From: Pseudomonas viridiflava
Lineage (GTDB): Bacteria; Pseudomonadota; Gammaproteobacteria; Pseudomonadales; Pseudomonadaceae
Length of the DNA stretch: 64,000 bases
Assembly: GCF_900583165.1 (NCBI RefSeq)
Contig: NZ_UTKY01000083.1
Coordinates: 1-64,000 of the forward strand
Reading direction: 5' to 3'
The position numbers and the translations under genes are program-made. The notes beneath the pieces were generated by a model, which was given only the letters and a program-made list of their open reading frames with translations, was not told the origin of the DNA and did no database searches. How positions within the stretch are numbered: position 1 is the stretch's first letter; each line of letters opens with the position of its first letter. Positions 45,011 to 56,238 of this stretch are shown here, in pieces.

Positions 45011-46233
45011 GGGTTGTGTTCCTTGTAGGCTTTTAGCGCCTTGAGCCGTTCGCGCTTGAGCGCCTCGCCCAGTTCCGGGCCTTTGAACCCTTTCTCCAGT
45101 AGTGGAGCCACCGCCACTTCGCGCGCAGCCTTGGCTGCCCCGCGCAAATAATCCGCCTGTGGATAACTACGCTGCTCCAAACCCTTTCGGCCACGGGCGT
45201 CCATTTCGCAGGCGACCACAAACTCTTCAAAGCGCTGCGGCCGACGGTACACGTCAAAACTTTGCAGTAACTCCAGCACTGTCGAAGCTTTCAGCTCCAA
45301 GGCGCGATGGCCGTGGGTGTGATATTGGCAAACCAACAGCGCCAATTCCTGGCAGTCTTTTGGCACCTTGAAGCGTTCGTTGACCGCCTTTACCAGCTTC
45401 AAGCCCGTATGTTCATGGGCAATATGCTGCGGTAACTTATCCACAGGCGTCAGGCCTTTGCCCAGATCATGCAGCAGGCAGGCCCAGCGTACGGTCAGTG
45501 GTTGTTGATGCAGGGCGGCCTGTTCCAGCACGCTCAGGGTATGAACGCCGGTGTCTATCTCGGGGTGATGGGCCTCGGGTTGTGGTACGCCAAACAGCGC
45601 ATCGACTTCCGGCATCAAGGTTTTCAAGGCGCCGCAATCGCGCAGTACCTGGATAAACACCTGTGGCTGATCTTCCATCAGAGCGCGGGAGATTTCTTTC
45701 CAACTGCGTTCTGGCGTCAGCGCTTCCAGTTCGCCGGATTCGCTGAGTTGGCGCATCAGCTCCAGGGTCTGGGGCGCGACGGTAAATCCAAGGTGAGCAT
45801 AGCGCGCAGCAAAGCGGGCAACACGCAGAACTCGCAGTGGATCTTCGGCGAACGCGGGGGAAACGTGGCGCAGAATATGCGCTTCCAGATCCTGCTGGCC
45901 GTGGTACGGATCGGTAATATTGCCTTCGTCGTCTTCCGCCATGGCATTGATGGTCAGGTCGCGGCGGATCAGGTCTTCTTCCAGGGTAACGTCGGGGCTG
46001 GCATAAAACAAAAAGCCACCGTAACCCCGGCCGCTCTTGCGTTCGGTGCGGGCGAGGGCGTATTCGTCGCCGTTTTTAGGGTCCAGGAACACCGGGAAGT
46101 CTGCGCCCACCGGCTTGAAGCCCTTGGCGAGCATCTCTTCGGCCGTCGTGCCAACGACGACGCGGTCGATATCGGTGACCTTGATGCCGAGCAAGCGATC
46201 ACGTACTGCGCCGCCGACTTTGTAGATTTTCAT
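45004..46233 (-). CDS. cca: Multifunctional CCA-adding tRNA nucleotidyltransferase
   Basis: A 409-residue class II enzyme that adds and repairs the 3' CCA of tRNAs. The N-terminal [10 protein letters not shown] and the metal-binding DIDRVVVG (D-x-D) lie near residues 8-28, followed by [10 protein letters not shown]. The C-terminal HD domain (CLLHDLGKG, residues about 235-245) is that of the multifunctional form with phosphatase and phosphodiesterase activity. It is convergent with folK. Confidence 0.96.
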   Translation of the reverse strand: MKIYKVGGAVRDRLLGIKVTDIDRVVVGTTAEEMLAKGFKPVGADFPVFLDPKNGDEYALARTERKSGRGYGGFLFYASPDVTLEEDLIRRDLTINAMAEDDEGNITDPYHGQQDLEAHILRHVSPAFAEDPLRVLRVARFAARYAHLGFTVAPQTLELMRQLSESGELEALTPERSWKEISRALMEDQPQVFIQVLRDCGALKTLMPEVDALFGVPQPEAHHPEIDTGVHTLSVLEQAALHQQPLTVRWACLLHDLGKGLTPVDKLPQHIAHEHTGLKLVKAVNERFKVPKDCQELALLVCQYHTHGHRALELKASTVLELLQSFDVYRRPQRFEEFVVACEMDARGRKGLEQRSYPQADYLRGAAKAAREVAVAPLLEKGFKGPELGEALKRERLKALKAYKEHNPL

Positions 46234-46296
46234 GAAAAAGCCTCCATTAGCGCCACAGGATACCGCCTGTGCCTGGCCAATGGAGGCTTTGCTGTT

Positions 46297-47862
46297 TCAG
46301 AGATGAACGACGGCCATGTCCAGGCGGCCGTAGTCGTTGTCGCTGTGATCGCTGCGCGGTGGCACGTGATGGGTTTTCATCACTTGGTCGCCCTGCAGGG
46401 TCTCCAGGTGAATATCGAAGCCCCACAACCGATGCAGGTGCTTGAGCACTTCGTCGGTGGATTCGCCCAAGGGTTTACGGTCGTGTTGTTGGTGGCGCAG
46501 GGTCAGAGAGCGATCGCCGCGTACATCGATGCTGTAAATCTGCACGTTGGGCTCGCGATTTCCCAGGTTGTATTGCGCCGCCAGGGTTTCTCGGATGGTG
46601 CGATAGCCCGGTTCATCGTGGATCGCCGGTACCACCAGATCGTCCTTGAGGTCGTCATCGAGGATGCTGAACAGCTTGAGGTCGCGAATCACCTGGGGTG
46701 ACAAGTATTGCAGGATGAAACTCTCATCCTTAAAGCTGCTCATGGCGAACTTGATAGTGGACAGCCAATCGCTGCCAGCGATTTCGGGGAACCAGCGACG
46801 GTCCTCCTCGGTAGGGTGTTCGCACATGCGGCGAATGTCGCGGTACATGGCAAAACCCAGCGCGTACGGGTTGATGCCGCTGTAATAGGGGCTATCGAAG
46901 CCTGGCTGGAATACCACACTGGTGTGAGAAGTGAGGAACTCCATCATAAAACCGTCGGTGACCAGGCCTTCGTCGTAGAGGTCATTCATCAAGGTGTAGT
47001 GCCAGAACGTTGCCCAGCCTTCGTTCATCACCTGGGTCTGGCGCTGTGGATAAAAGTACTGGGCGATCTTGCGCACGATACGCACGATTTCTCGCTGCCA
47101 GGGCTCGAGCAATGGCGCGTGCTTTTCCAGGAAATACAGAATGTTTTCCTGAGGTTCCGCGGGGAAGCGTGCATTGTCCTTGTCGCTGTTTTTTCCAGTC
47201 TTTTTAGGAATGGTGCGCCACAGGTCATTGATCTGCTTTTGCAGGTGCTCCTCACGTTCCTTCTGGCGCAGGCGCTCTTCCTCGGCAGAAATCGGGTAAG
47301 GGCGTTTGTAGCGGTCCACGCCGTAGTTCATCAGGGCGTGGCAGGAGTCGAGCAGGTCTTCCACTGCGTCGATGCCGTGGCGCTCCTCGCATTGCATGAT
47401 GTACTGCTTGGCGAACACCAGGTAATCGATGATTGAGCTGGCATCGGTCCAGGTACGGAACAGGTAGTTGCCCTTGAAGAAACTGTTATGCCCATAGCAG
47501 GCATGAGCCACCACCAGTGCCTGCATGCAGATGGTGTTTTCTTCCATCAGGTAGGCAATGCACGGGTCTGAGTTGATCACGATTTCGTAGGCGAGGCCCA
47601 TCTGGCCGCGGCTGTAGGATTTCTCAGTGCTGAGGAAGTGCTTGCCGTAGGACCAATGGTGATAGCCCAGGGGCATGCCCACCGAAGCATAGGCATCCAT
47701 CATCTGTTCGGCGGTGATCACTTCGATTTGGTTAGGGTAAGTGTCCAGGGCATATCCCGCCGCAATACGGCTGATTTCCCGGTCGTAGGCCTGGATGAGT
47801 TCAAAGGTCCACTCGGAGCCCGTGGAGATAGGTTGGCGCTTTTGCTCTTTTTTGGCGGTCAT
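46297..47862 (-). CDS. SpoVR family protein (YcgB)
   Basis: A 521-residue cytoplasmic protein of the SpoVR/YcgB family. It shares with family members HHWSYGKHF, the [20 protein letters not shown] stretch and [15 protein letters not shown]. The biochemical role is unknown. It is the third gene of the prkA-yeaH-ycgB set, overlapping yeaH by 4 nt; in enterobacteria this set is under stationary-phase and nitrogen-stress control. Confidence 0.92.
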   Translation of the reverse strand: MTAKKEQKRQPISTGSEWTFELIQAYDREISRIAAGYALDTYPNQIEVITAEQMMDAYASVGMPLGYHHWSYGKHFLSTEKSYSRGQMGLAYEIVINSDPCIAYLMEENTICMQALVVAHACYGHNSFFKGNYLFRTWTDASSIIDYLVFAKQYIMQCEERHGIDAVEDLLDSCHALMNYGVDRYKRPYPISAEEERLRQKEREEHLQKQINDLWRTIPKKTGKNSDKDNARFPAEPQENILYFLEKHAPLLEPWQREIVRIVRKIAQYFYPQRQTQVMNEGWATFWHYTLMNDLYDEGLVTDGFMMEFLTSHTSVVFQPGFDSPYYSGINPYALGFAMYRDIRRMCEHPTEEDRRWFPEIAGSDWLSTIKFAMSSFKDESFILQYLSPQVIRDLKLFSILDDDLKDDLVVPAIHDEPGYRTIRETLAAQYNLGNREPNVQIYSIDVRGDRSLTLRHQQHDRKPLGESTDEVLKHLHRLWGFDIHLETLQGDQVMKTHHVPPRSDHSDNDYGRLDMAVVHL

Positions 47863-49130
47863 GTCACTAACCTGCGCTGGAATAGTTCACGGAAGACCGG
47901 GTAGATATCGCCGGCCGAGACCAGTTGCTGCTGGGCGAATGTGTCGGCAAAGGCTTCGCCGATACGCTCGTATTCGAACCACAGGGCCTGGTGCTCACGG
48001 GGGGTGATTTCAACGTATGTGTAGTACTGCACGAAGGGCATGATCTGGTTGATCAGGATATCGCGGCAAATCGGCGAGTCGTCGTTCCAGTTATCGCCGT
48101 CCGAGGCCTGGGCGGCGTAGATGTTCCACTCGTTGGCCGGGTAGCGCTCGGCCATGATCTCCTGCATCAGTTTCAGTGCGCTGGAAACGATGGTGCCGCC
48201 GGTTTCCCGCGAGTAGAAGAATTCCTCTTCGTCGACTTCCCGGGCGCTGGTGTGGTGGCGGATGAACACGACGTCGATCTTGTCGTAGTTCCGTTTCAAG
48301 AAAAGGTACAGCAGGATGAAGAAACGCTTGGCGATGTCTTTGGTCGCCTGGGTCATGGAACCGGACACGTCCATCAGGCAGAACATCACGGCCTTGGAGC
48401 TGGGGTTGGGTTGTTTGACCAGCAGGTTGTATTTCAAGTCGAAGGTATCGAGGAACGGCACGCGGTGAATACGCGCGCTGAGTTTCTCAATTTCTGCTTC
48501 GATCTCCTGGATATCGCCGAAGTTGTCTGGCTCTTCGCGCTTCAAGCGCGTCAGTTCTTCCTTGGCCTCTTTCAATTTGGCGCGGCTGCTGCCGGACAGG
48601 GCGATACGCCGGGCATGGGCCGAACGCAAGGTGCGAATGATATTGATGCGGGACGGGTTGCCCTCGTTACTGATACCGGCGCGCACGGTCTTGAAGGTGT
48701 CGGTGCCGGTGAGGTTGCGCTTGACCAGGTTGGGCAGCTCCAAGTCTTCGAACATGAATTCGAGGAATTCTTCCTGGGTGATCTGGAAGACGAACTCGTC
48801 CATGCCTTCGCCGGAGTTGCCGGCCTTACCGGGGCCTTTACCGCCGCCACCGCCTTGGGGGCGTTGGATATGTTCGCCGGTAGTGAACTCCTTGTTACCC
48901 GGGTGCACAACGGTCTGTTTGCCGCCTCGGCCGTGGTGCAGCACCGGTTCGTCGATATCCCGGCCAGGAATGCTGATTTGTTCGCCGTGCTCCATATCGG
49001 TGATGGAACGGCGGCTCACGGCTTCTTCTACGGCCTTTTTGATGTGGTCACGGTAACGCCGCAGGAAACGCTGGCGGTTTACCGTGCTCTTGTTCTTGCC
49101 ATTGAGGCGTCGGTCGATCACATAGCTCAT
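47859..49130 (-). CDS. YeaH/YhbH family protein (DUF444, VWA-like)
   Basis: A 423-residue protein of the DUF444 family. The centre has a von Willebrand A-like metal site DVSGSMTQ (MIDAS D-x-S-x-S). The N-terminal part is basic and low in complexity (a Gly-rich run near 90-105). It probably works with the PrkA kinase upstream, from which it is separated by about 100 nt containing an inverted repeat. Confidence 0.92.
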   Translation of the reverse strand: MSYVIDRRLNGKNKSTVNRQRFLRRYRDHIKKAVEEAVSRRSITDMEHGEQISIPGRDIDEPVLHHGRGGKQTVVHPGNKEFTTGEHIQRPQGGGGGKGPGKAGNSGEGMDEFVFQITQEEFLEFMFEDLELPNLVKRNLTGTDTFKTVRAGISNEGNPSRINIIRTLRSAHARRIALSGSSRAKLKEAKEELTRLKREEPDNFGDIQEIEAEIEKLSARIHRVPFLDTFDLKYNLLVKQPNPSSKAVMFCLMDVSGSMTQATKDIAKRFFILLYLFLKRNYDKIDVVFIRHHTSAREVDEEEFFYSRETGGTIVSSALKLMQEIMAERYPANEWNIYAAQASDGDNWNDDSPICRDILINQIMPFVQYYTYVEITPREHQALWFEYERIGEAFADTFAQQQLVSAGDIYPVFRELFQRRLVT

Positions 49131-49144
49131 GGGCCCCTCCGGGG

Positions 49145-49225
49145 AGCTTCAAGTCGTAAGCATCAAGCTGCAAGCAAGAGCGTGTGGGCTTTCACTTGCA
49201 GCTTGGAGCTAGAAGCTTGCAGCTG
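49145..49225. repeat. Inverted repeat of the AAGCTGCAAG type
   Basis: CAAGCTGCAAG (49164-49174) and CTTGCAGCTTG (49196-49206) are exact inverted copies, flanked by imperfect additional copies (AGCTTCAAG on the left, AAGCTTGCAGCTG on the right). It lies between prkA and yeaH and could form a cruciform or an RNA hairpin. It is not of either REP type seen elsewhere here. Confidence 0.7.
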
Positions 49226-49230
49226 CTCTC

Positions 49231-51153
49231 TTACTGCGATTTCCGGACCCGTAGGTACCATTCCGACAGAAGCCGTACCTGTTTGTCGGTGTAGCCACGC
49301 TCGACCATTCGTGTGACGAAGTCGTTGTGTTTTTGTTGATCCTCCTTGCTGGCCTTGGCGTTGAAGCTGATGACCGGCAGCAGATCCTCGGTGTTGGAGA
49401 ACATTTTCTTCTCGATGACCACCCGCAGCTTCTCGTAGCTGAGCCAGGTTGGGTTCTTGCCGTTGTTGTTGGCACGGGCGCGCAATACAAAGTTGACGAT
49501 CTCGTTGCGGAAATCCTTCGGATTGCTGATGCCGGCCGGTTTCTCGATTTTCTCCAGTTCCTCATTGAGCGCCACGCGGTTGAGGATCTCGCCGGTTTCC
49601 GGGTCGCGGTATTCCTGGTCCTGAATCCAGAAGTCGGCGTACAGCACGTAGCGGTCGAAGATGTTCTGGCCATACTCGCTGTAGGACTCCAGGTACGCGG
49701 TCTGGATTTCCTTGCCGATAAACTCGATATAGCGCGGCGCCAGGTATTCCTTCAGGAAGCGCAGGTAGCGTTCGCGGGTTTCTGCCTGGAATTGCTCTTG
49801 TTCGATCTGCTGCTCCAGCACGTAGAGCAGGTGAACCGGGTTGGCGGCGATCTCGTGAGGGTCGAAGTTGAAGACCTTGGACAGGATCTTGAACGCGAAA
49901 CGGGTCGAAAGACCGTTCATGCCCTCGTCCACACCGGCGCTGTCGCGGTATTCCTGGATCGACTTGGCCTTAGGGTCGGTGTCCTTGAGGTTCTCGCCGT
50001 CGTATACGCGCATTTTTGAATAGATGTTCGAGTTTTCCGGCTCCTTGAGACGCGATAGCACCGTGAATTGGGCGAGCATCTTCAGGGTGTCGGGTGCGCA
50101 ATGGGCCTTGGCCAGGGAGCTGTTGAACAGCAGCTTGTCGTAGATCTTGATTTCATCGCTGACGCGCAAGCAGTACGGCACCTTGACGATGTAGATCCGG
50201 TCGATAAAGGCTTCGTTGTTCTTGTTGTTGCGGAAGGTGTGCCATTCCGATTCGTTGGAGTGGGCCAGCAGGATCCCGGTGAACGGGATCGCGCCCAGGC
50301 CTTCAGTACTGTTGTAGTTGCCTTCCTGGGTGGCTGTGAGCAGTGGGTGCAGCACCTTGATCGGTGCCTTGAACATTTCCACGAACTCCATCAGGCCTTG
50401 GTTGGCCCGGCACAGTGCGCCCGAGTAGCTGTAGGCGTCGGCGTCGTTCTGTGGGAATTCTTCCAGTTTGCGGATATCGACCTTACCCACCAGTGCAGAG
50501 ATATCTTGGTTGTTCTCATCCCCCGGTTCGGTTTTGGCCACGCCGATCTGGTTGAGAATCGACGGGTAGAGTTTCACCACGCGGAACTGGCTGATATCAC
50601 CACCGAACTCGGCCAGGCGCTTGGTGGCCCACGGCGACATGATGGTGTTGAGGTAGCGGCGTGGGATGCCAAAGTCTTCTTCGAGTATCGCGCCATCTTC
50701 GGTGGCGTTGAACAGGCCCAAGGGCGACTCGAAGACCGGTGATCCCTTGATGGCGTAGAAGGGTACTTTCTCGATCAGTTGTTTGAGCTTTTCAGCCAGG
50801 GACGACTTACCGCCGCCGACGGGACCGAGCAGGTAAAGGATTTGTTTCTTCTCTTCCAGGCCTTGGGCGGCATGGCGGAAGTAGGAGACGATCTGGTCGA
50901 TGCATTCTTCCATTCCATGGAAGTCTTCAAAGGCCGGATAGCGCCGGATCACCTTGTTGGAAAATATTCGCGACAGGCGCGAGTTATTCGAGGTGTCTAC
51001 CAGCTCCGGCTCACCAATTGCTAATAGCAGGCGTTCGGCGGCAGACGCGTAGGTACTGCGGTCCTGTTTGCACAGCTCGAGATACTCTTGCAGCGTGAGT
51101 TCCTCTTCCTGTGTGGACGCGAAGCGTTGTTGGAAGTGGCTAAAGATACTCAT
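49231..51153 (-). CDS. prkA: PrkA family serine protein kinase/AAA protein
   Basis: A 640-residue protein. The AAA-type N-terminal domain has the P-loop GPVGGGKSS at residues 110-118. The C-terminal domain is the PrkA kinase-like region. PrkA and the linked yeaH and spoVR genes form a conserved starvation-response set; whether the protein acts mainly as kinase or protease is debated. The ATG at 51153 (MSIFSHFQQRF) is chosen; the open frame upstream lacks similarity. The 285 nt upstream hold its promoter. Confidence 0.93.
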   Translation of the reverse strand: MSIFSHFQQRFASTQEEELTLQEYLELCKQDRSTYASAAERLLLAIGEPELVDTSNNSRLSRIFSNKVIRRYPAFEDFHGMEECIDQIVSYFRHAAQGLEEKKQILYLLGPVGGGKSSLAEKLKQLIEKVPFYAIKGSPVFESPLGLFNATEDGAILEEDFGIPRRYLNTIMSPWATKRLAEFGGDISQFRVVKLYPSILNQIGVAKTEPGDENNQDISALVGKVDIRKLEEFPQNDADAYSYSGALCRANQGLMEFVEMFKAPIKVLHPLLTATQEGNYNSTEGLGAIPFTGILLAHSNESEWHTFRNNKNNEAFIDRIYIVKVPYCLRVSDEIKIYDKLLFNSSLAKAHCAPDTLKMLAQFTVLSRLKEPENSNIYSKMRVYDGENLKDTDPKAKSIQEYRDSAGVDEGMNGLSTRFAFKILSKVFNFDPHEIAANPVHLLYVLEQQIEQEQFQAETRERYLRFLKEYLAPRYIEFIGKEIQTAYLESYSEYGQNIFDRYVLYADFWIQDQEYRDPETGEILNRVALNEELEKIEKPAGISNPKDFRNEIVNFVLRARANNNGKNPTWLSYEKLRVVIEKKMFSNTEDLLPVISFNAKASKEDQQKHNDFVTRMVERGYTDKQVRLLSEWYLRVRKSQ

Positions 51154-51438
51154 GACGTCGTCACCTCGCTCGATACGTGGAGCCGACGCCGGATCAATCA
51201 GTCGATGCTGGCAGCCATTGGCATGCGCCAATGGCCGTTTTCCCCCCAGAACACCCTGAAACGCTACCGATGACCCGCACGCCGGTGTACCGGCTCTCCC
51301 CTGATTCGGATGGCCTGCGCTTAAGGATAGTTCGGAATCCGGGAGGTCAAGGTGCGATGCGTAATTAGTTTGGCTGCGCCGTTCGTCAGAATCGGCGCGA
51401 GCCCAAGCGTCACGCGGGGTTGCGGGGTTTGAAAAAAA

Positions 51439-51768
51439 TTATTGCGAATCGCCTGACGAAATTTCCGCAGGATAAGTCGTACGCCACAGTTCAAAGCCAC
51501 CGTCCAGGCTATAGACGTCGGAGAAGCCTTGGCTGATCAGATAGGCCGCTGCACTCTGGCTGGAATTGCCGTGGTAGCAGGCCACGATCACTGGCGCGTC
51601 AAGGTCGGCGGCGCGGATGAAATCAGCGATGTTGACGTTGTCCAGATGCTGGGCGCCAGTGATGTGGGCAGCGGCGTAAGTCGGTTGGTCACGAATATCA
51701 ACCACAACGGCACCTTGCTCGCGCAGGACCTGGGCTTGTTCGGGGGGGATACGTTTGAATTCGCTCAT
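51439..51768 (-). CDS. glpE: Thiosulfate sulfurtransferase GlpE
   Basis: A 109-residue single-domain rhodanese. It transfers sulfur from thiosulfate to cyanide or thiols. The catalytic cysteine is C64 in the loop ACYHGNSS. The ATG at 51768 has AGGAG upstream that overlaps the apaH stop (TAG). It is the last gene of the lptD-to-apaH series. Confidence 0.92.
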   Translation of the reverse strand: MSEFKRIPPEQAQVLREQGAVVVDIRDQPTYAAAHITGAQHLDNVNIADFIRAADLDAPVIVACYHGNSSQSAAAYLISQGFSDVYSLDGGFELWRTTYPAEISSGDSQ

Positions 51769-51776
51769 GGGGGCTC

Positions 51777-52625
51777 CTAGGGCTTGGCGGCCGGCAGTGT
51801 ATCGGAAAGGGGGGATTCGCACTCGCAGCGGTGGCGCTCGCCAGTGTCGATGTTCATCAGGGTCATGGCGCCGCCCCACACGCAGCCAGTGTCGAGGGCG
51901 TGCACGCCCGGTTCATCGCACTTGCCTTCAAGGGCTGCCCAGTGGCCAAAGATGATTTGCGTAGCGCCGGCCTTGCGGTCCTTGTGGGCGAACCATGGCT
52001 TATAGCCGGGCAGGGCGGTGTCGGCGCCTTCCTTGCTCTTGAGGTCCAGCTTGCCTTCGGCGGTGCAGAAGCGCATGCGCGTGAAGTAATTAGTGATCAC
52101 CCGCAGGCGCGCGACGCCGGTGAGGTCGTTGTCCCACTTCACGGGCTCATTGCCGTACATGCCATCGAGGTAGGTGGTGTACAGGTTGTCATCGGCCAAC
52201 ACGCCTTCGACTTCGGCGGCGCACTTGAGGGCTTTCTTCAATGTCCATTGGGGCGGGATGCCCGCATGCACCAGAGCCATGTTGCGGCCTTCGTCGTAAT
52301 GCAGGAGCTTTTGTCGGCGCAGCCAGTCAAGCAGTTCGGCACGGTCTGGCGCTTCGAGGATTTCCCGCAGGGTATCGCCCTTTTTCAGGCGCTCGATGTT
52401 ATTGCCTGCGGCCAGCAGGTGCAGGTCATGGTTGCCCAGCACACACACGAGGGAATCACGCAGGCTATATAAGTAGCGCAAGGTCGCCAGGGATTCGGGG
52501 CCACGATTGACCAGGTCACCGACCAGCCACAGGCGGTCACGCAGCGGGTCAAAGGCCACGCGCTCAAGCAGGCACTTCAGAGGGGCCAGGCAGCCTTGCA
52601 GATCGCCGACCGCATACGTCGCCAT
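51777..52625 (-). CDS. apaH: Diadenosine tetraphosphatase ApaH
   Basis: A 282-residue metallophosphatase that splits Ap4A symmetrically into two ADP; it also removes Np4 caps from RNA in E. coli. The phosphoesterase motifs are GDLQGC at the N-terminus, GDLVNRGP and GNHDLHLL. It follows apaG with a 1-nt overlap. Confidence 0.96.
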   Translation of the reverse strand: MATYAVGDLQGCLAPLKCLLERVAFDPLRDRLWLVGDLVNRGPESLATLRYLYSLRDSLVCVLGNHDLHLLAAGNNIERLKKGDTLREILEAPDRAELLDWLRRQKLLHYDEGRNMALVHAGIPPQWTLKKALKCAAEVEGVLADDNLYTTYLDGMYGNEPVKWDNDLTGVARLRVITNYFTRMRFCTAEGKLDLKSKEGADTALPGYKPWFAHKDRKAGATQIIFGHWAALEGKCDEPGVHALDTGCVWGGAMTLMNIDTGERHRCECESPLSDTLPAAKP

Positions 52626-53005
52626 CAGTGCAGGGCTCCGGGCACGGCAAGGCGAAAGGGCGCGATGATGGCATCGAACAGTTGACCGTCGGTGGCTTTC
52701 ATCTGATACGAGCCTTGCATGGTGCCGACCTTGGACGTCATCACCGTGCCGCTGCTGTAGGTGTGGCTTGCGCCGCTGTCGATCAGCGGCTGTTGGCCAA
52801 CCACGCCAGCGCCGCGGACTTCTTCGACCTGGCCGTCACCGTCGGTGATCACCCAGTGGCGTGACAGCAACTTGGCCGGCACCAGCCCGTTGTTCTTCAC
52901 CGTGATGGTGTAGGCAAAGGCGAAGCGGTTCTGTTCAGGTTGGGATTGGTCCGCCAGGAAGCGGGTGACGACGCTGACGTCGATCTGATAGCGAGGATCG
53001 GACAT
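52625..53005 (-). CDS. apaG: ApaG (Co2+/Mg2+ efflux-associated protein)
   Basis: A 126-residue protein with an immunoglobulin/fibronectin-like fold, the usual ApaG length. Conserved segments are [19 protein letters not shown] and [10 protein letters not shown]. Its function is not settled; it is always linked to rsmA and apaH in gammaproteobacteria, as here. Confidence 0.95.
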   Translation of the reverse strand: MSDPRYQIDVSVVTRFLADQSQPEQNRFAFAYTITVKNNGLVPAKLLSRHWVITDGDGQVEEVRGAGVVGQQPLIDSGASHTYSSGTVMTSKVGTMQGSYQMKATDGQLFDAIIAPFRLAVPGALH

Positions 53006-53102
53006 GCAAGAGGCCTTAAAAGCAGAGGACAGCAGATGCGAGTCAGTCTAGGCCATGAGGTGGGCACTAGGCCAGACATGTGTCTGGCCATGCTCCGGGG
53101 TG

Positions 53103-53915
53103 TCAGTCAGCGGTGGGCGCTGGCTGGATAGCCAATTGGTCGGCCAGGCGCACGAATGCGGCCAAGTCCAATTGCTCGGGGCGCAGGCTGCCGTCGACGC
53201 CGGCGGCTTCGATTTCAGCGTTGCTCAGCAGCGCCTTAAGGGTGTTGCGCAAGGTCTTGCGGCGCTGATTGAAGGCTTCGCGCACGACGCGCTCCAGCAA
53301 CTTGTGGTCCTTGGCCGGGTGCGGCAGTACGGCGTGGGGCACCAGGCGCACGATGGCCGAGTCGACCTTCGGCGGCGGGTTGAACGCACCAGGGCCGACG
53401 TTGAACAGATGTTCTACACGGCAGTGGTACTGAACCATGATCGACAGACGGCCCCAATCACCACCGCCAGGGCCTGCGGCCAGGCGTTCGACCACTTCCT
53501 TTTGCAGCATGAAGTGCATGTCGCGGATGATCCCGGCGTTGTTCAGCAGGTGAAAAATCAGCGGTGTGGAGATGTTGTACGGCAGGTTACCCACCACCCG
53601 CAGGCTGTTAGGCGCGGCGTTGAGGCTATTGAAGTCAAACTTCAGCGCATCGCCCTGATGCAGGTTGAAGTTGGGCTTGCCGGCGAACTGCTGGTTGAGG
53701 ATAGGGATCAGGTCTTTGTCCAGTTCCACCACGTCCAGTTGTCCGCCGCAGGCCAGCAGGCCTTGGGTCAGTGCGCCCTGGCCCGGGCCGATTTCAAGCA
53801 GGCGGTCTTCGGGCTTGGCGTGGATGGAGCGCAGGATGCGGTCGATCACGCCCGCATCGTGCAGGAAGTTTTGGCCGAAACGCTTGCGCGCCCGGTGTTG
53901 GTAATGCTCGGTCAT
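53103..53915 (-). CDS. rsmA: 16S rRNA dimethyladenosine transferase RsmA (KsgA)
   Basis: A 270-residue SAM-dependent enzyme that dimethylates A1518 and A1519 of 16S rRNA (E. coli numbering). The N-terminus RKRFGQNFL, the SAM loop [10 protein letters not shown] and the catalytic NLPYN are present. It overlaps pdxA by 4 nt. Note that the same symbol is used for the unrelated CsrA-type regulator that binds RsmY. Confidence 0.97.
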   Translation of the reverse strand: MTEHYQHRARKRFGQNFLHDAGVIDRILRSIHAKPEDRLLEIGPGQGALTQGLLACGGQLDVVELDKDLIPILNQQFAGKPNFNLHQGDALKFDFNSLNAAPNSLRVVGNLPYNISTPLIFHLLNNAGIIRDMHFMLQKEVVERLAAGPGGGDWGRLSIMVQYHCRVEHLFNVGPGAFNPPPKVDSAIVRLVPHAVLPHPAKDHKLLERVVREAFNQRRKTLRNTLKALLSNAEIEAAGVDGSLRPEQLDLAAFVRLADQLAIQPAPTAD

Positions 53916-54901
53916 ATACGGGTCTCGGCCATCTGATAGGCGGTTTCCAGGGCCACGTGCAGGCTGCCGGTATCGATCTTGCCGCTGCCCGCGAGGTCCA
54001 GGGCAGTGCCATGGTCGACGGAGGTACGGATGATCGGCAGGCCCAGTGTCACGTTGACGGCGGCGCCGAAGCCTTTGTATTTAAGCACCGGCAGCCCCTG
54101 GTCGTGGTACATCGCCAGCACTGCGTCGCAGTGCTCCAGATATTTGGGGGTAAACAGAGTGTCTGCAGGCAACGGGCCACGCAGGTCCATGCCTTCTTGG
54201 CGCAGACGCTCCAGGGTTGGTTCAATGATGTCGATTTCTTCATGGCCCAAATGGCCGCTTTCACCGGCGTGGGGGTTGAGCCCACAGACCAGGATGCGCG
54301 GTTGGGCGATGCCGAATTTCTGTTGCAGGTCAGCATGCAGGATGCGCGTGACGCGTTCCAACCGCTCGACGGTAATGGCATCGGCAATCTCACGCAGTGG
54401 CAGGTGCGTGGTCACCAGGGCGACGCGCAGGCCACGGGTGGCCAACATCATCACGACTTGTTCGGTATGCGTCAGTTCGGCAAGGAACTCGGTATGCCCG
54501 GAAAAGGCGATGCCGGATTCGTTGATCACGCCCTTGTGCACCGGGGCGGTAATCATGCCGGCGAAATCGCCGTCGATACAGCCTTGCCCGGCGCGGGTCA
54601 GGGTTTGCAGCACGAACGCCGCATTGGCTTTGTCCAGTTGCCCGGCAACCACCTTGGCCTGCAGTGGGGTATCCCACACGTACAGGCTGCCGGCAGGGGC
54701 GGGCAGGTCAGGCCAGTTGCCTGGTGACACATCCAGCAAGCTGACAGCCACGCCCAGTTGCGCGGCCCGCTCAAGGAGCAGGTCGCGGCTGGTAATGGCG
54801 ATCAGGGGGTGTGGCTGGGCGTGCGAGGCGAGCAGCAAGCACAGGTCTGGACCAATGCCGGCCGGCTCGCCGGGTGTTACCGCGAAACGCTGGGGTTTCA
54901 C
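53912..54901 (-). CDS. pdxA: 4-hydroxythreonine-4-phosphate dehydrogenase PdxA
   Basis: A 329-residue NAD(P)-dependent enzyme of pyridoxal phosphate synthesis. The motifs [10 protein letters not shown] at the N-terminus, GHTEFLAE in the middle and [11 protein letters not shown] (metal/substrate histidine) mark the family. ATGA overlaps join it to surA upstream and rsmA downstream. Confidence 0.97.
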   Translation of the reverse strand: MKPQRFAVTPGEPAGIGPDLCLLLASHAQPHPLIAITSRDLLLERAAQLGVAVSLLDVSPGNWPDLPAPAGSLYVWDTPLQAKVVAGQLDKANAAFVLQTLTRAGQGCIDGDFAGMITAPVHKGVINESGIAFSGHTEFLAELTHTEQVVMMLATRGLRVALVTTHLPLREIADAITVERLERVTRILHADLQQKFGIAQPRILVCGLNPHAGESGHLGHEEIDIIEPTLERLRQEGMDLRGPLPADTLFTPKYLEHCDAVLAMYHDQGLPVLKYKGFGAAVNVTLGLPIIRTSVDHGTALDLAGSGKIDTGSLHVALETAYQMAETRI

Positions 54902-56238
54902 TGAGTTGCCTGGTCGGTGCCTGTTTGCTCGGCGCCTGGCAGCTTGTTCTCTACGTAGGCTTCGTCACGGATCTGACGCAGCCAGGTTTGCAGCTCTTCG
55001 TCGTATTTGCGGTTACGCAGTACGTTCAGTGCTTGTTGCTCGCGGGCCTGACTGGTGTTGTCGGTGGCGCGACGGCCAAGGACTTCCAGCACATGCCAGC
55101 CATATTGGGTTTTGAACGGCTTGGACAGAACACCTTGCGGGGTTTTGGCCATCACGTCCTGGAACTCTGGTACCAGTGCCTTCGGGTCGATCCAGTTCAG
55201 GTCGCCGCCATTGAGGGCAGAACCCGGGTCTTCCGAGAAGCTTTTGGCCAGGGTGGCGAAGTCTTCACCGCTTTCGATGCGGTCATAGATCTTCTGGGCC
55301 AGTTCCTTGGTTTGGGCTTCGGTGCGAATTTCGCTTGGTTTGACCAGGATATGACGAACATGTACTTCGTCTTTCAGCGAGGTCTCGCCACCGCGACGCT
55401 CCAGCAACTTCAGGATGATGAAACCACCTGGAGTACGGGCTGGCTGGGTGATGCCGCCGACTTCCATGGCGCTCAGCTCACGGTCGAACGGAGGTGGCAA
55501 TTGAGCGGCTTTACGCCAGCCCATGTCGCCGCCTTCGAGGGCGTTGTCACTGCCCGATACCGCGATAGCGGTCTGGGCAAAGTCAGCGCCGGCCTTGAGG
55601 CGATCGTAGACAGCCTGTGTTTTCGCTGCGGCTGCATTGAGCTGCTCGGAGTTGGCGCTGTCCGGGGTAGGGATCAGGATATTGGCCAGGTGCAGTTCTT
55701 CGGAAAGCTGCATCTTGCCCAGGTCCGAAGCCAGGAAGTTCTTCACTTCCTGCTCGGACACCTGAACCCGCTCGGCCACACGGCGCTGACGCACACGGCT
55801 GATGATCATTTCACGGCGGATCTGGTCACGGGCGTCCTCATAGGACAAACCGTCGTGAGCCAGGGCTGCACGGAACTGATCAATGCTCATGTTATTGCGC
55901 TGGGCAATGGTACCCACGGCCTGGTTCAGTTCTTCGTCCGAAATACGGATGCCGGAACGATCACCAATCTGCAGCTGCAGGTTCTCGACGATCAGACGCT
56001 CCAGAACCTGTTGGTCCAGCACGCTGGTGGGTGGCACGCCACCGCCACGCTTGGCGATGGTTTGCTGGACTTCCTTGACGCGTTGGTCCAGTTGGCTCTG
56101 CATGATCACGTCGTTATCGACGATGGCCACTACCTTATCCAGTTCTTGAACCGCAGCGTGCGCCGATGCGGTACCCAGGAACAGTGCGCCCAGCACTAGC
56201 GGGCGCAGACACTCAGAAAGCTTGGTCTTCACGTTCAC
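54898..56238 (-). CDS. surA: Periplasmic chaperone/peptidyl-prolyl isomerase SurA
   Basis: A 446-residue periplasmic protein with a signal peptide (hydrophobic core [11 protein letters not shown], cleaved near AHA-AVQ), an N-terminal chaperone domain and two parvulin domains (about residues 180-280 and 290-390). It delivers outer-membrane proteins such as LptD to the BAM complex. There is no ATG: the GTG at 56238 (AAGG 5 nt upstream) is preferred, with GTG 56232 and TTG 56250 as alternatives. It overlaps the end of lptD by 26 nt. Confidence 0.93.
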   Translation of the reverse strand: MNVKTKLSECLRPLVLGALFLGTASAHAAVQELDKVVAIVDNDVIMQSQLDQRVKEVQQTIAKRGGGVPPTSVLDQQVLERLIVENLQLQIGDRSGIRISDEELNQAVGTIAQRNNMSIDQFRAALAHDGLSYEDARDQIRREMIISRVRQRRVAERVQVSEQEVKNFLASDLGKMQLSEELHLANILIPTPDSANSEQLNAAAAKTQAVYDRLKAGADFAQTAIAVSGSDNALEGGDMGWRKAAQLPPPFDRELSAMEVGGITQPARTPGGFIILKLLERRGGETSLKDEVHVRHILVKPSEIRTEAQTKELAQKIYDRIESGEDFATLAKSFSEDPGSALNGGDLNWIDPKALVPEFQDVMAKTPQGVLSKPFKTQYGWHVLEVLGRRATDNTSQAREQQALNVLRNRKYDEELQTWLRQIRDEAYVENKLPGAEQTGTDQATQ

